DNA from: Daucus carota subsp. sativus | Lineage: Eukaryota > Streptophyta > Magnoliopsida > Apiales > Apiaceae | Length of the DNA: 64,000 nucleotides | Direction of reading: 5' to 3' | Assembly (NCBI RefSeq): GCF_001625215.2 | Contig: NC_030387.2 | Coordinates: forward strand, 31,581,606 to 31,645,605 | Shown here: piece by piece, positions 12,308-22,900 of the stretch | How the letters are laid out: every line of letters starts with the position of its first letter | How positions within the stretch are numbered: position 1 is the first letter of the stretch | Position numbers and translations under genes: made by a program | The notes under the pieces: generated by a model | Database searches by the model: none | What the model was told of the DNA's origin: nothing | Seen by the model: only the letters and a program-made list of their open reading frames with translations

Positions 12308-12966
12308 TTTATAAGATGGTCCTGTTTTGTGTTTAGGTAAGGAGGCACCTCTTCCTCCTATCTTGGCATCTTTGGTACATCAATTATAAATGTAGCATTA
12401 GGGAAAGATGTTTTCTTTGGTCTCGACTTCTCCCAAGTAAAGATTATTTTTGTGAATCTTTTTGAAAGCAATGATTATTTTCTTCATCAGGAATAAAGAA
12501 TAGATCGTATATGTTCCTGAATCTTGATCGCTCAACTCATTCATATACTCCTACTTTTCTTACTAAACAGTCTAGTTACAATAGGATTTCGCATATAACT
12601 AGAAAAAGGTTTAAGCGGCACCAGAGCCTGATTTGGCCCGAGTGTGTCACTATATAGAGCTCCTTGTTTAGGAGTTGCTGAAAAATATCTAATGCTTGGT
12701 TCGTCGAAATCGATGGTTGTATGAATCCTGAAATGGCCAAGTCAGAGTATACCGCATCCTGTTAATTGAATAAGATTGAAATTTCCAAATTTCATGACTA
12801 CGATGATACTTATACTTGTAGATAGATGGGTTTAGTAGGCTTTAAATTTGAATCTTCCGTGTTTTGACTGATGACCAATTCTTCAGTCTTCACTACACTA
12901 TTTTCTTCTTTGAATGAAGGATAGAGATAGAATTTAAAGAAGCAACACACATACCTACCATTCTTG
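12308..12966. other. Spacer upstream of receptor kinase
   Basis: No gene or element boundary recognised. Confidence 0.5.
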
Positions 12967-13154
12967 ATAGTGCTATCTCTTATTAGTTGACTCATGAAGA
13001 TCTCCTTGAATCATCACATATCACATTTTTGACATTTGAAGTTCAAATTCACACCATCTAGTCATGTCAACCGGGAGAGTAGTGTTGTAAGCAGAGGAGG
13101 AAGCATTAGATGTTTTTCTAGTTCTATGAGAGTAATTCTTGACTTCCTGATTGC
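12967..13154. repeat. Receptor-kinase-proximal copy of duplicated 5' flank
   Basis: Second copy of the block at 11703-11895. It ends 70 bases before the kinase start codon, so it includes promoter or leader sequence. Confidence 0.75.
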
Positions 13155-13223
13155 TTAAATTCTACGTTACATATCTCGATCTCAAGCAACTTACTAAAAG
13201 TACCCCAATTAAATTGTGGTGTG

Positions 13224-15190
13224 ATGAAGAGTTTTATTGTTTACCCATGGCTAATAGTGATATTTGTAGCAGCTGACATCGGTGCCTTCAACTGCCATGA
13301 TAATTCGGTGACTGAGGAGCAAACTCTCCTTGGCTGCGGCTGGTGGACACGACACAACACTTCACAAATGCATTATTGCAGCTGGGAAGGGATCAGTTGC
13401 AATGCTGCTGGGAATGTTACTAGTATTAAACTTAGAAGGCACGTGGGAGGCGAGCTGAAAGCGCTGAACTTTGCATCTTTACCAAATTTAGAAAGCTTAG
13501 ATCTCAGGAATTGTGGTCTGAAAGGAAACATCCCTTACCAAGTTGGTATGCTTTCTAAAGCTACTAACCTTGTGCTTTCTCGAAATTCTCTTAGGGGGAA
13601 CCTACCTGAATCATTGACTAACCTTACACAACTAACTTGGCTTGATGTATCCAGTAACTATCTAAGTGGATCTATTCCCTTGAATATGAACAAAAATTTG
13701 ATATATCTGAATCTTGGTGCCAATAACTTTGGTGGCCTAATTCCTTCGTCATTAGGATACTTGCCTCGACTGCAAGTGCTGCAACTTGACAGAAACTACT
13801 TCACAGGTGCTATCCCTTCATCTTTTAGGGACTTGAATCTGACACGATTGGATTTGAGTAGGAATAATTTGTCGGGATTTATACCCTCAGCATTGGGAAA
13901 TTTGGCTTATTTACGCTACTTGAATCTCTCCCGCAACAATCTCTCTGGTACAATCCCGTCTTGTCTATGTAATTTTTGTCAGACTTCTGCAATTGACTTG
14001 TCAAACAATTCTCTCAACGGGAGTCGGACTTGTTCTCGGGTATTTATACACAGCACTGTGACAAACAAGAACGATTCCACCACAACCAACAACAAAGATC
14101 TAATTGTCCTCTGTGCTGCTGTTTCGGTTTCTGTTTTCTTTATTGTCTTATTGTTAGGCTTTGTATTTATTAGGCTGTACAAGTCTAAGGGAGTTCAAAG
14201 TAAGATTGAAATACGAAAAAATGGTGATTTTTTCTCAATATGGGATTATAATGGAACTATAGCATATGAAGACCTCATAGGGGCAACAAATAACTTTGAC
14301 ATACGGAATTGCATAGGAACAGGTGGTTATGGCAGTGTTTATGCGGCAGCATTGCCGGGTGGGAAAGTGGTGGCCCTCAAGAAACTTCACCAGATGGAAC
14401 GTGAGGACCCGGATTTTGAAGAGAGTTTCAGGAACGAAGCAAAAGTTTTATCAAATATAAGACATAAGAACATCATTAAGCTATATGGATTTTGCTTACA
14501 TGACAGGTTCATGTTTCTGGTTTATGAGTACATGGAAAGAGGAAGCTTATTCTGTGTGCTGAGGGATGAAATAGGAGCTGTCCACTTGAGTTGGGAAAGA
14601 AGGATAAACATAGTTAAAAGTGTCGCATATGCTTTATCATACATGCATCATGATTGCAATCCATCCATCATTCACCGCGACATATCAAGCAACAACATAT
14701 TATTGAACTCGAAATTGGAAGGTTTTGTAGGTGATTTTGGTGCAGCGAGACTGCTACCAGATTCGTCAAATTACTATACTGCAGCTGCAGGCACTCTCGG
14801 TTACATGGCTCCAGGTAAACAGCTTATCTCCATTCCTTAACATTATTTCCTATTTAAAGAATGCAATGACTTATTTTGTTTCTAAATTATGTAGAACTTG
14901 CTTACACAATGGTCGCAACTCAAAATTGTGATGTGTATAGCTTTGGGATTGTGGCACTGGAAACGATAATGGGCAGACATCCAGGAGAGCTGTTGTCATC
15001 GTTGTCCTCCTTCAAGTCGGGGCACGATCTAATGTTGAAAGATGTGCTAGATTCACGGCTTCCCCGTCCAACTGATGTGTTGGTTGAGCGCCACATTGCT
15101 TTGGTTCTGGAGTTGGCACTTGGGTGTTTAAGTTCTAATCCTAAATCACGCCCAACTATGCAACGCGTGTCTATGCAATTTCAAAAGTGA
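13224..15190 (+). CDS. LRR receptor-like protein kinase, MIK2-like (LRR-XII/XI type)
   Basis: Two exons, 13224-14814 and 14895-15190, give 628 residues. The intron splits the APE motif (MAP|ELAY), a position shared by MIK2-like kinases. Residues 1-22 are a signal peptide, then a cysteine-containing N-cap ([20 protein letters not shown]). About eight leucine-rich repeats follow (residues 65-270), with many N-glycosylation sites, then one membrane span near 290-315. The kinase domain (about 350-620) keeps GTGGYGSV, the VALKK lysine, HRDISSNN and GDFG, so it looks catalytically competent. The ectodomain is much shorter than the 20-plus repeats of MIK2 itself. The role is perception of a peptide or wall signal at the plasma membrane, inferred from family. 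The ATG at 13224 is preferred over a GTG one codon upstream. Confidence 0.9.
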
Positions 15191-15456
15191 AGAAAACAGG
15201 GTCCAGTTTTTTTTAAAGCGCATTGACATTGTAATATTGTAACTTGCAAACCTAATTGATTGCAAAATGTTTTTAAGGATCTGCTAATGTCAACTACCTT
15301 ACATAGACCTACATATTTATTCACAGAACTGCTTGGCCTTAACAGAATCCCAGGGCTAGTTGCTGAGCTTTTCTTCTCAGTTCGTAGTCTTAAAACGGTT
15401 TGTTTTGTATTGTTTACAAGTCAACTTCTAATTTGCAAGCTAAAAGTTGAATATAC
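15191..15456. other. Kinase 3' flank up to LINE junction
   Basis: Probable 3' UTR of the receptor kinase. The LINE begins abruptly near 15457, where reverse transcriptase homology starts mid-domain. I could not find a target duplication. Confidence 0.5.
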
Positions 15457-17604
15457 ATGATAGATTATAAAGTTAGTCATGCCGGAAGAAATTTTGGTCG
15501 AATTGTTCCCACTCGTGGCCTTAGACAAGGTGATCCCTTGTCCTCTTATCTATTTTTAATCTGTATAGAAGGATTCACTTCTTTGATTTCTGAATATGAG
15601 AAGAAAGGTCTGATTCAAGGCATCAAAGTTGCTCGTAATGCGCCTCCTATCTCTCACATGTTTTTCGCAGATGATTGTTATATCTTTTGTAAAGCAAATG
15701 TAGAAAGTGCAAAACATGTTCTGAATATGTTGAAAGCATTTGAGAAGGCTTCCGGGCAGCAGATTAATGCAGACAAATCTTCAGTATTCTATAGCCGTAA
15801 TTGCAGTTCCCATCTTAAGTCAGAGATTTATCACCAGCTGCAAATCAAAGAAGCAGGAGCTAATAGTCTATATCTAGGCCTTCCAAATATGATTTCTGGC
15901 AAAAAATCAGAAGTTTTTGGGTTTATAAAGGAGAGGTTACAAGAGAGAATCCAAGGCTGGGACAAGAAAAATTTATCGAAAGGAGGGAAAGAAATTCTAA
16001 TTAAGTCTGTCGCTCAGACCCTTCCTAGTTACTCAATGAGTGTTTTTCTGCTCCCTCTTGAAGTGTGCAAGGATTTAGAAATGGTCATGTCTAAATTCTG
16101 GTGGAGAACAGACCCTGCTAAAAATAAAAACATCCATTGGATGTGTTGGAGTAGACTATGTTCGACCAAGCTTGAAGGAGGTATGGGCTTCAGGTGTCTT
16201 CGAGACTTCAATATTGCTTTACTAGGAAGCCAGGCTTGGAGATTGGTGACTCATCCTGATAAGTTGGTCAGCAAAGTTTATAAGGCCCGATATTATTCTA
16301 ACGGAACGTTTCTAACGGCTAAGCTTGGTGTAAATCCAAGCTATGTCTGGCGTAGCATGTTCGAAACTCAGAATCTGATTGCTCAGGGAATTTCTTGTCG
16401 CGTAGGCAATGGCCAGAACATTGATATCTTGCACAATCCATGGCTTCCTTTTACAGAAGACCCTTATATTCATACTGTTAGCGATTCAATTGTTAACAAA
16501 AAGGTGGCCTCCTTAATGCATACAGGGGAATCAGTATGGGACGTGGACTTGATCACGGACGTGTTTGAAACACGGGATGCAGAGCTTATTCTTTCAATCC
16601 CCCTTCAAGAGAACGTCAAAGATACCTGGTATTGGAGACATGAAAAGATGGGTCATTATTCTGTCAAGAGCGCGTACATCAGCATTCAAAAGTCCAAGGC
16701 CAATCCTAATTCTGCTGACAACTCTGGGTTCTGGAGAAAATTGTGGCAATTGAAAATACCATCCAAGGTAAAAAAATTTATGTGGCGTGCTGCTTCTGGG
16801 TGCTTACCAACCAAAGATCTTTTACGTGCTAGGAATGTGAATGTTAATTCTCCGTGTCCCATTTGTAATGAGGAACCAGAAACTGTTATGCATGCCCTGG
16901 TCTCATGCACATTTGCAGATTACTGTCACAAGCTTGTGGGAAGTTCATTTCTATCCACACTTCAAGGTTCAGTCATATCATTTGCAGATTGGCTTCATGC
17001 TTTATTTGGTCACCAACATCTGGAAGAGATATATACCCATGCAACTCTATGCTGGATAATATGGAAGAACAGGAATGATTCAATATGGAAGCAACGTAGT
17101 ATCGACCCCCTCGAGGTAGTGAATTCGGCACTCTCCTTTCTTAACCAATGGCGATCTGTTCAAGACAAAAATTATGACTCTTTCTTAGGTTTTATGACCT
17201 CTGAAGACGGTCAAGAACAGTGGAATCTCCCAACAGAAAATAGTGTTAAGTTTAATATCGATGCAGCTATCTTCGAAGATCCAAGACGATACAGCTACGC
17301 TTTTATTATTCGTGATCATTGTGGTACTCTAATCGAAGCTATTTCAAAATGTTCTCCAGGTTGTGTAACTCCCGAATTTGCAGAAGCTCTGGGTATTAAA
17401 GAAGCCCTCAGTTGGACGAAACAAAAGTGTCTGAGTAATGTAGTGTTGGAAACTGATTGCTTACAGGTTGTGCAGCTCATTCGCAGCTCTTTCTCCAGTT
17501 TATCTTATCTAGGAAAGGTGATCGAGGACTGCAGATCTCTTCTTTCAGATTTATGTGCTCAAAACATTGTGTTAAGGTTTGTGAGACAGGTCCGCGAAGA
17601 GTAG
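15457..17604 (+). CDS. LINE ORF2 remnant: reverse transcriptase, zf-RVT and RNase H
   Basis: A 715-codon open frame. Residues 20-110 carry the C-terminal half of LINE reverse transcriptase, with RGLRQGDPLSSYLF and FADD (the catalytic pair). A zf-RVT region follows near 410-500 (FWRKLWQLKIPSKVKKFMWR, then CPICNEEPETVMHALVSC). A plant RNase H-like domain is at 590-700 (FNIDAA, EFAEALGIKEAL, LETDC). The endonuclease, the fingers of the reverse transcriptase and ORF1 are missing, so it cannot transpose by itself. Near 17590 a frameshift cuts the frame; the expected RVAHYLAR ending is in another frame. Confidence 0.9.
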   Translation: MIDYKVSHAGRNFGRIVPTRGLRQGDPLSSYLFLICIEGFTSLISEYEKKGLIQGIKVARNAPPISHMFFADDCYIFCKANVESAKHVLNMLKAFEKASGQQINADKSSVFYSRNCSSHLKSEIYHQLQIKEAGANSLYLGLPNMISGKKSEVFGFIKERLQERIQGWDKKNLSKGGKEILIKSVAQTLPSYSMSVFLLPLEVCKDLEMVMSKFWWRTDPAKNKNIHWMCWSRLCSTKLEGGMGFRCLRDFNIALLGSQAWRLVTHPDKLVSKVYKARYYSNGTFLTAKLGVNPSYVWRSMFETQNLIAQGISCRVGNGQNIDILHNPWLPFTEDPYIHTVSDSIVNKKVASLMHTGESVWDVDLITDVFETRDAELILSIPLQENVKDTWYWRHEKMGHYSVKSAYISIQKSKANPNSADNSGFWRKLWQLKIPSKVKKFMWRAASGCLPTKDLLRARNVNVNSPCPICNEEPETVMHALVSCTFADYCHKLVGSSFLSTLQGSVISFADWLHALFGHQHLEEIYTHATLCWIIWKNRNDSIWKQRSIDPLEVVNSALSFLNQWRSVQDKNYDSFLGFMTSEDGQEQWNLPTENSVKFNIDAAIFEDPRRYSYAFIIRDHCGTLIEAISKCSPGCVTPEFAEALGIKEALSWTKQKCLSNVVLETDCLQVVQLIRSSFSSLSYLGKVIEDCRSLLSDLCAQNIVLRFVRQVREE

Positions 17605-17707
17605 CTCACTACTTAGCGAGATATAGCTGTTCTATTAGCGAGATATAGCTGTTCTATAGCTGATCGTAGATGTAAAATCTTTACTTTCCGTGGCAAAAAA
17701 AAAAAAA
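15457..17707 (+). mobile_element. 5'-truncated LINE (non-LTR retrotransposon)
   Basis: The element starts within the reverse transcriptase domain and ends in a poly(A) tract at 17695-17707, the pattern left by incomplete target-primed reverse transcription. An in-frame TGA lies nine bases upstream of the first codon, marking the junction. The last 70 bases contain a 21-bp tandem duplication of TTAGCGAGATATAGCTGTTC. An (AT)n tract follows the poly(A). Confidence 0.9.
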
Positions 17708-17712
17708 TATTA

Positions 17713-17717
<5 letters not shown>

Positions 17718-17757
<40 letters not shown>
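17718..17757. repeat. (AT)n microsatellite
   Basis: About 20 TA units between the LINE poly(A) tract and the Helitron start. Confidence 0.95.
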
Positions 17758-17760
<3 letters not shown>

Positions 17761-17773
17761 AAATTATATTTAA

Positions 17774-19928
17774 TCAATATATATATATATAAAGGAGGAT
17801 GCGGGCGTCTCTAGAATTGTTCGATTCAGTTTTCTAATTTTTCTTAAATTTCGGAGAGAAAAAATATAATTATAATTCAAAAAATCAAGTTAAAGAATTC
17901 TAAAAGTAATACAACTCTTTTCTTATTGAATCCCAAAGATAATACAATTCTTTTCTTTTTTATTTAGTATTTCTTATTGAATTCTAAAGATAATACAATT
18001 CTTTTTTTTATTTAGTAATCCTAAAAGAAATAGGATTATATTTAAAAAATCAGGTTCAAGGATTCCAAAAGTTATTACAATTCTTTTCGCTTTGGATTCT
18101 AAAGGCAATACAATTCTTTTCTTATTTATGAATCCTAAAAGGAGTAGGATTATATTCATTTAAACTAACAATCATTGATAAAATACAATTTATATTTAGG
18201 ATTTGTAGGGTAATACGTACAATTTTTATTTTCAATTTAGTCTTATAATTTTTTTAAAATTTCGTATAAAAAAAGGATTGTAAAGATATTAATCATTAAA
18301 AAAACTAATAGCAAAAAAATTGAAACCATAAAAGAATAATAATTTTTAACCAATAAATAGGAATCATAAAATAAAAATAATTAACAAAAAAATAAGATAT
18401 ATAAAATAGGAATCATATATTGATTTTATAATAATGTAAATGATTCTTGATTAGCATTGTGTTTGACAGGCACGGGAGGCAGCCCAAACTAATTTTTATC
18501 TAAATAATAATAATTTTTCTATTAGTATTATGTTTGACGGGAAAGTGGCTAATATAATTTTTATCCATGTTATAATATTTTTTTTGTTAAAACGGTTCCA
18601 TGGTTCAAAATAATTTTTATCCAATTATAATCTTTAATTTTATCATAATTAGAATAATTTTTATTAGTATTGTGTTTGACAGTAAGGCGACTCAAACTAA
18701 TATCTAAGTTATAATATTTTGTTATTAGTATTGTGTTTGACAAGAAAGCGGCTCAAACTAATTTTGATCTAAATTATAATATATAATTTTATCATAAAAA
18801 TAATAATTATGGATTAATATTGTCTTTCACGAGAGGCCGGTTCAAACTAATTTTACTATTAGTATTGTGTTTGACAAGATGGCCACTTAAACAAATTTCT
18901 TTACTAATTATAATAATTTTTATTAGTAATATGTTTAACGGGAAGATGACTCAAATTTTTATGTTATTATGATATTAATTCATATCAAAATTTATAACGA
19001 CGCTGCGAAGCGTGGCTTTAGGTGGCGTCTCTATAAACTCTCCGTTTAATTTTTCTATTTTTTTGAGTGAAAATAGGTAAAGTAGCTAAAATACAGTAAT
19101 CGTAAAAGAGATATAATTTTAAGTAGTTAAAAAATAGGAATTTTAACAAAAATATAATAGCTAAAATCTATGAAATTCTAAGTAGTTAAGAAATAGGAAT
19201 CTTAAAAGAAAAGAGAGATAATTCTAAACAATTAAGAAATAAAAATCTTAAAAAAATATATAATAGTTAAAATCTATGAAATTGGATATATTTATCCGAT
19301 TATAATTATAATTTTATTATAATCTTGATTAGTATTGTGTTTGAGGGGAGGGCGGCCCAAATTAATTTTTATCTAAATAATAATAAATTTTCTATTAGTA
19401 TTAAGTTTGACGGAAAAGCGGCTAAAATATATTTATCTAAGTTATAATATTATTTTTTATTAAAACGGGACCAAAACTGAAAATAATTTTTATCCAATCA
19501 TAATCTTTAACTTTATCATATCGTAATTATAATAATTTTTATTAGTATTATGTTTGACGGTAGGGGTAGGGCGACTCAAACTAATATCTATGTTATAACT
19601 ATTTGTTATTAGTATTGTGTTTGACAAGAGAGCAGCTCAAACTATTTTTATCTATATTATTATATTTAATTTTATCATAATTATAATAATTATTGATTAA
19701 TATTATCTTTGATGGGAGGGCGGTTCAAACTATTTTTTTTATTAGTATTGTGTTTGACAAGAGGGTCACTTAAACAAATTTTTATAATTATTATAATATT
19801 TTCTTTATTAATGATATGTTTAACGGGAACATGACTCAAAATAACTTTTATGCAATTATAATATTAATTCGTATCAAAATTATAAAAAAAATCATAACGC
19901 CGCCGCGAAGCGCGGCTTTATTCACTAG
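17774..19928 (+). mobile_element. Non-autonomous Helitron, apparently a head-to-tail dimer
   Basis: The 5' end is TC (TCAATATATATATATATAAA) after an A. The 3' end is the hairpin CCGCG-AAG-CGCGG, then CTTTATTCA and CTAG before a T. These are the hallmarks of Helitron insertion between A and T. No Rep/helicase coding is present. An internal degenerate copy of the 3' hairpin (GCTGCGAAGCGTGGCTTTA near 19000) is followed at once by a 5'-like start (GGTGGCGTCTCTATAAACTC), and the two halves share a repeated block, so two units seem fused head to tail. Confidence 0.8.
18440..19919. repeat. Duplicated block with short internal repeats inside the Helitron
   Basis: The stretches 18440-19013 and 19318-19919 align throughout. 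Each contains about eight variants of the short module TTAGTATTGTGTTTGAC followed by a G-rich step, CTCAAACTAATTT and TTATAATA. The modules recur every 60-90 bp. Confidence 0.75.
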
Positions 19929-20706
19929 TTTATAAATAAAGTAACTTGCACTTCTTTTGGAGTTGGTCAAAGAGAAATTTTTTTTAGAGAGCCAGAATTA
20001 CCAGAATATGTAAAGAAGAGCGAAGATCAAACTTTATAGTAATAATTACTGTTTTTTATGATACATCCATCTCTTTTTCTACTTTTCATATAATTTTTTG
20101 ATATTTAATATTGTGTTTTATATATCTTTTCTCCACGTACGACTAATACTGATAGATAATTATGTCCACCTATATTCTAGTTCAAACATTTTCAGATGTT
20201 TCACATATTTTAAATTTGTATTTGAACATTTCAAAATATAATCTATAAAATATATTGTTATAATTATTTTTTAATTTTAATATATCACCTCCATATTTTA
20301 TATATAACTATATCAATTTGTTTAAAAAGTATTATTTATTGTGTTTTCAAAACTCTTTATAATATATAAATTATTTGGAACCTGATTAATGTTAGGTCAA
20401 ATAAAATCACTTCTACTTTATGCTACTTTAATAAGAATTTATGACTTTTTTATTTATCAAATATTCTATATATGTTAAAAAGATTTTACTCTGAATATAT
20501 TTATAATTATCTAAGATGTTCACAATAACATATTTTTAGTATATTTAAGATATTTGATAGACAAAATGAGTTATATAAGGAGAAAAAATACATAACACAC
20601 AACCATCAAAACATATTCAATGTTCAAATTAAGTGTTAAAAATGGAAAAGATGATAACTACATCACAAAAAAGATTAATTATATTATAACTTTACATGTG
20701 CCCCAG
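19929..20706. other. AT-rich spacer
   Basis: No gene or element recognised between the Helitron end and the possible exon at 20707. Confidence 0.5.
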
Positions 20707-20793
20707 TTGAGGATAGACAACTTATGCAACGTAACGTACTTGCTGCAAATCCAATCAAACAATTTGTAATTGGTAAAATCTCTATATGATACG

Positions 20794-21596
20794 TGATAAC
20801 GCCAATCTCCGATCCCGGTCCTTCCTCCGCCGTGACTGGTGGTTCCGTGGTGTCGCTGCTGGATGGGGGCCTACAAAACAACGCCGGCGGGGGGGTTTTG
20901 CCCCGAAGCGCCTCCGGCGTGAGAGTAAGCGGGGGTTTCGGAAGGATAAAGATTAGAGAAAGTGCTATCTATGTGTGGTGGGTGAAAGTGTATATATGAT
21001 GGTTGCTGGTGGCTGATGGCTGATGGCTGAGAGTGTTTATATGTATGCTGAGTGCTTGAGTGTGTGCAGAGAATGAGTGTCCAGAGAAGTTCCCCTTGAA
21101 CTCTTGATCCTTGGTCTATTTATAGGCCAAGGATTAGGGTTCAAGGATGCGTACCTGGATCCTGGTCCTACACGTGTAAGGGTTTGATCCCCTACACGTG
21201 TCCAGGTGTCAGCGTAGGAGTAGTATTTTGGAATGTTCCCTGGCTTGTCCCTATCGCCAGTAGTTGACCGTTATATTTGTCTTCATCGTGTCAGTCTGTG
21301 GCTTGTGCAGTAGTTGTCGGCTGGTACATGTTTGGACCCCGGTCGAAGGGTGTGTTCAGGAGGTACCCGGGTCCAATCCCTACCCCGGGTCATGTAGGTC
21401 TGAGATGCTGTGCTTCCCGAGGACCCTGGTCCTCAAGTTGGCCCGGCTGTGGAGGATCCGGGTTATACCATATCAGTCCTCAAGTTGGCTCGGCTGTGGG
21501 TGGTCCTCAAGTTGGCCCGGCTGTGGAGGATCCGGGTTATACCATATCAGTCCTCAAGTTGGCCCGGCTGTGGGGGATTCGGGTTATACCGTATCA
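20794..21596 (-). repeat. 3' LTR of Tat element
   Basis: 803 bp, TG...CA. In element orientation it has two CACGTG G-boxes (21195-21200 and 21171-21176) upstream of the TATA box CTATAAATAG (21125-21116). Its outer U3 has four copies of TCCTCAAGTTGGC(C/T)CGGCTG in a 48/27-bp tandem pattern at 21429-21575. Confidence 0.95.
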
Positions 21597-21613
21597 TTTG
21601 CCCCCCACTCCCT
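21597..21613 (-). other. Polypurine tract of Tat element
   Basis: On the minus strand AAGGGAGTGGGGGGCAAA sits directly against the 3' LTR, the site expected to prime plus-strand DNA synthesis. Confidence 0.85.
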
Positions 21614-21689
21614 TATATAGATTTTCTATGTGAGGGAGTAGAGTAGAGTTCTTGCTTTGGCCTAGTGGATCCAGGTAGATGTAGATGTT

Positions 21690-21785
21690 TGTGTTTGCCC
21701 CTCTGCCTGCGTGGATCCGGGTAGAGGTAGTTGTTGTGCTTGCCCCCCTGCCTGCGTGGATCCGGATAGACGTGGTGGCCGGGTT
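21690..21785. repeat. Short tandem repeat inside Tat element 3' end
   Basis: Three imperfect copies of about 50 bp containing GTGGATCC(G/A)G(G/A)TAGA and TGCCCCCCTGCCTGC, between the 3' LTR and the promoter of the antisense gene. Confidence 0.65.
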
Positions 21786-21970
21786 TAGTTGTTTGCCCGA
21801 GTTCCTTGATTGTGAAACGTTTTTTGGGTGTGGAATTCGAAGTGATGTCCTGTAACGTCTCGCGCCTTGGAACTCGTATCGTTGCTGCTTTTGAGAGAAG
21901 TAATAATTACAGCCGTAGTTATTATTTTCCTGCGAATAAGGTGCTGCCACGTGGCCCCTAGTCCCCAGGC

Positions 21971-22159
21971 TATATATAAAGGTTTCCCCCCTCATTCTAC
22001 TTTTCATTCTTGCCTTCTCCATTTTCTCCTTTCTCTTTCAAAAAATAACTGCTCTCGTGTATTTCTTTTTGCCGCCGTTCGTTGGGGCTGTCTTTGGAGG
22101 TTTTCGCTGGAATCTCAGGCATCATTATCATCGCTGTTCTTGCTTCGTCGCCAATCACG
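21971..22159 (+). promoter_or_regulatory. TATA box and noncoding first exon of antisense gene
   Basis: TATATATAAA at 21971 is followed about 30 bp later by a pyrimidine-rich CATTCTAC leader. The leader ends in a strong donor (CACG|GTGAGT at 22159/22160). The matching acceptor TATTTAG is at 22890-22896, just before the ATG at 22901, so a 737-bp intron in the 5' UTR is predicted. Transcription would run opposite to gag-pol. Confidence 0.6.
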
Positions 22160-22900
22160 GTGAGTCTCCTCTTCGCCTCCTTGCTCTTACTTCGTACATT
22201 TTCTCTGTTGATATTTTCGGTTGTTTTGTCTTTGTAAGCAGTCGTGCTTTTTGCGTTTGTTGTTTTGGTATTTTGCTTTCACAGTAGATTAGGTTGTATG
22301 CTTGGGTGGGTTGGTTTGATTTTGATATTTTTCGGTGTTTTTCTGGGTTTTGTGGTTCGAGTTTGGCTGGGTTTGTATTTGAATGTTTGAATTTCTGGGT
22401 TTTGGCCTCGTGTTCTTGGCCGTATATGTGTGTCTGTATGTGTATAACTGTAAGGGCTTGGGTTTTGATCTTGATTTTTGGTTTGAAATGTTTATAAAAC
22501 TGTTTGTGGCTTTTGGTTTTTGAACTGGACCCGGGTGTGATAGTCATGCCCGGGTAGGGTAAGTTTGGGGCTGGTTGCTTTGGGGTTATTTGGACTGAGC
22601 CCGGGTTCTATCCTTCTGCCCGGGTTGGGTAGATTTAGGGTGTTTCGTTTTGTACTTGGGAAAGCTTTTTGTGTTGTAGTATGTACATAGGACCCGGGTT
22701 TGCTTATGATAACTGGTATTCCTCTCCCACATAGATCTGAAAAAGGAGAGGACCCGGGTAGGTTTTTGCGTGTGTTCGATTGCTTCTTTCCGACCTGGTA
22801 TTCTTCACATAGACTTAGGACGGGATCCGGACCTTAATAAAACTTGAAATGAATTGTGAATTCTTAAAACTGATCCGGGTTGTCTTCTGTATTTAGGTCC

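Noticed and set aside
17614..17658. Two TTAGCGAGATATAGCTGTTC copies as a CRISPR-like repeat
   Set aside because: Only two adjacent copies without spacers, in a LINE 3' end, in a plant genome.
20793..20999. 68-codon open frame present in both LTRs
   Set aside because: It starts at the LTR edge, has no family features, and is duplicated only because the LTRs are.
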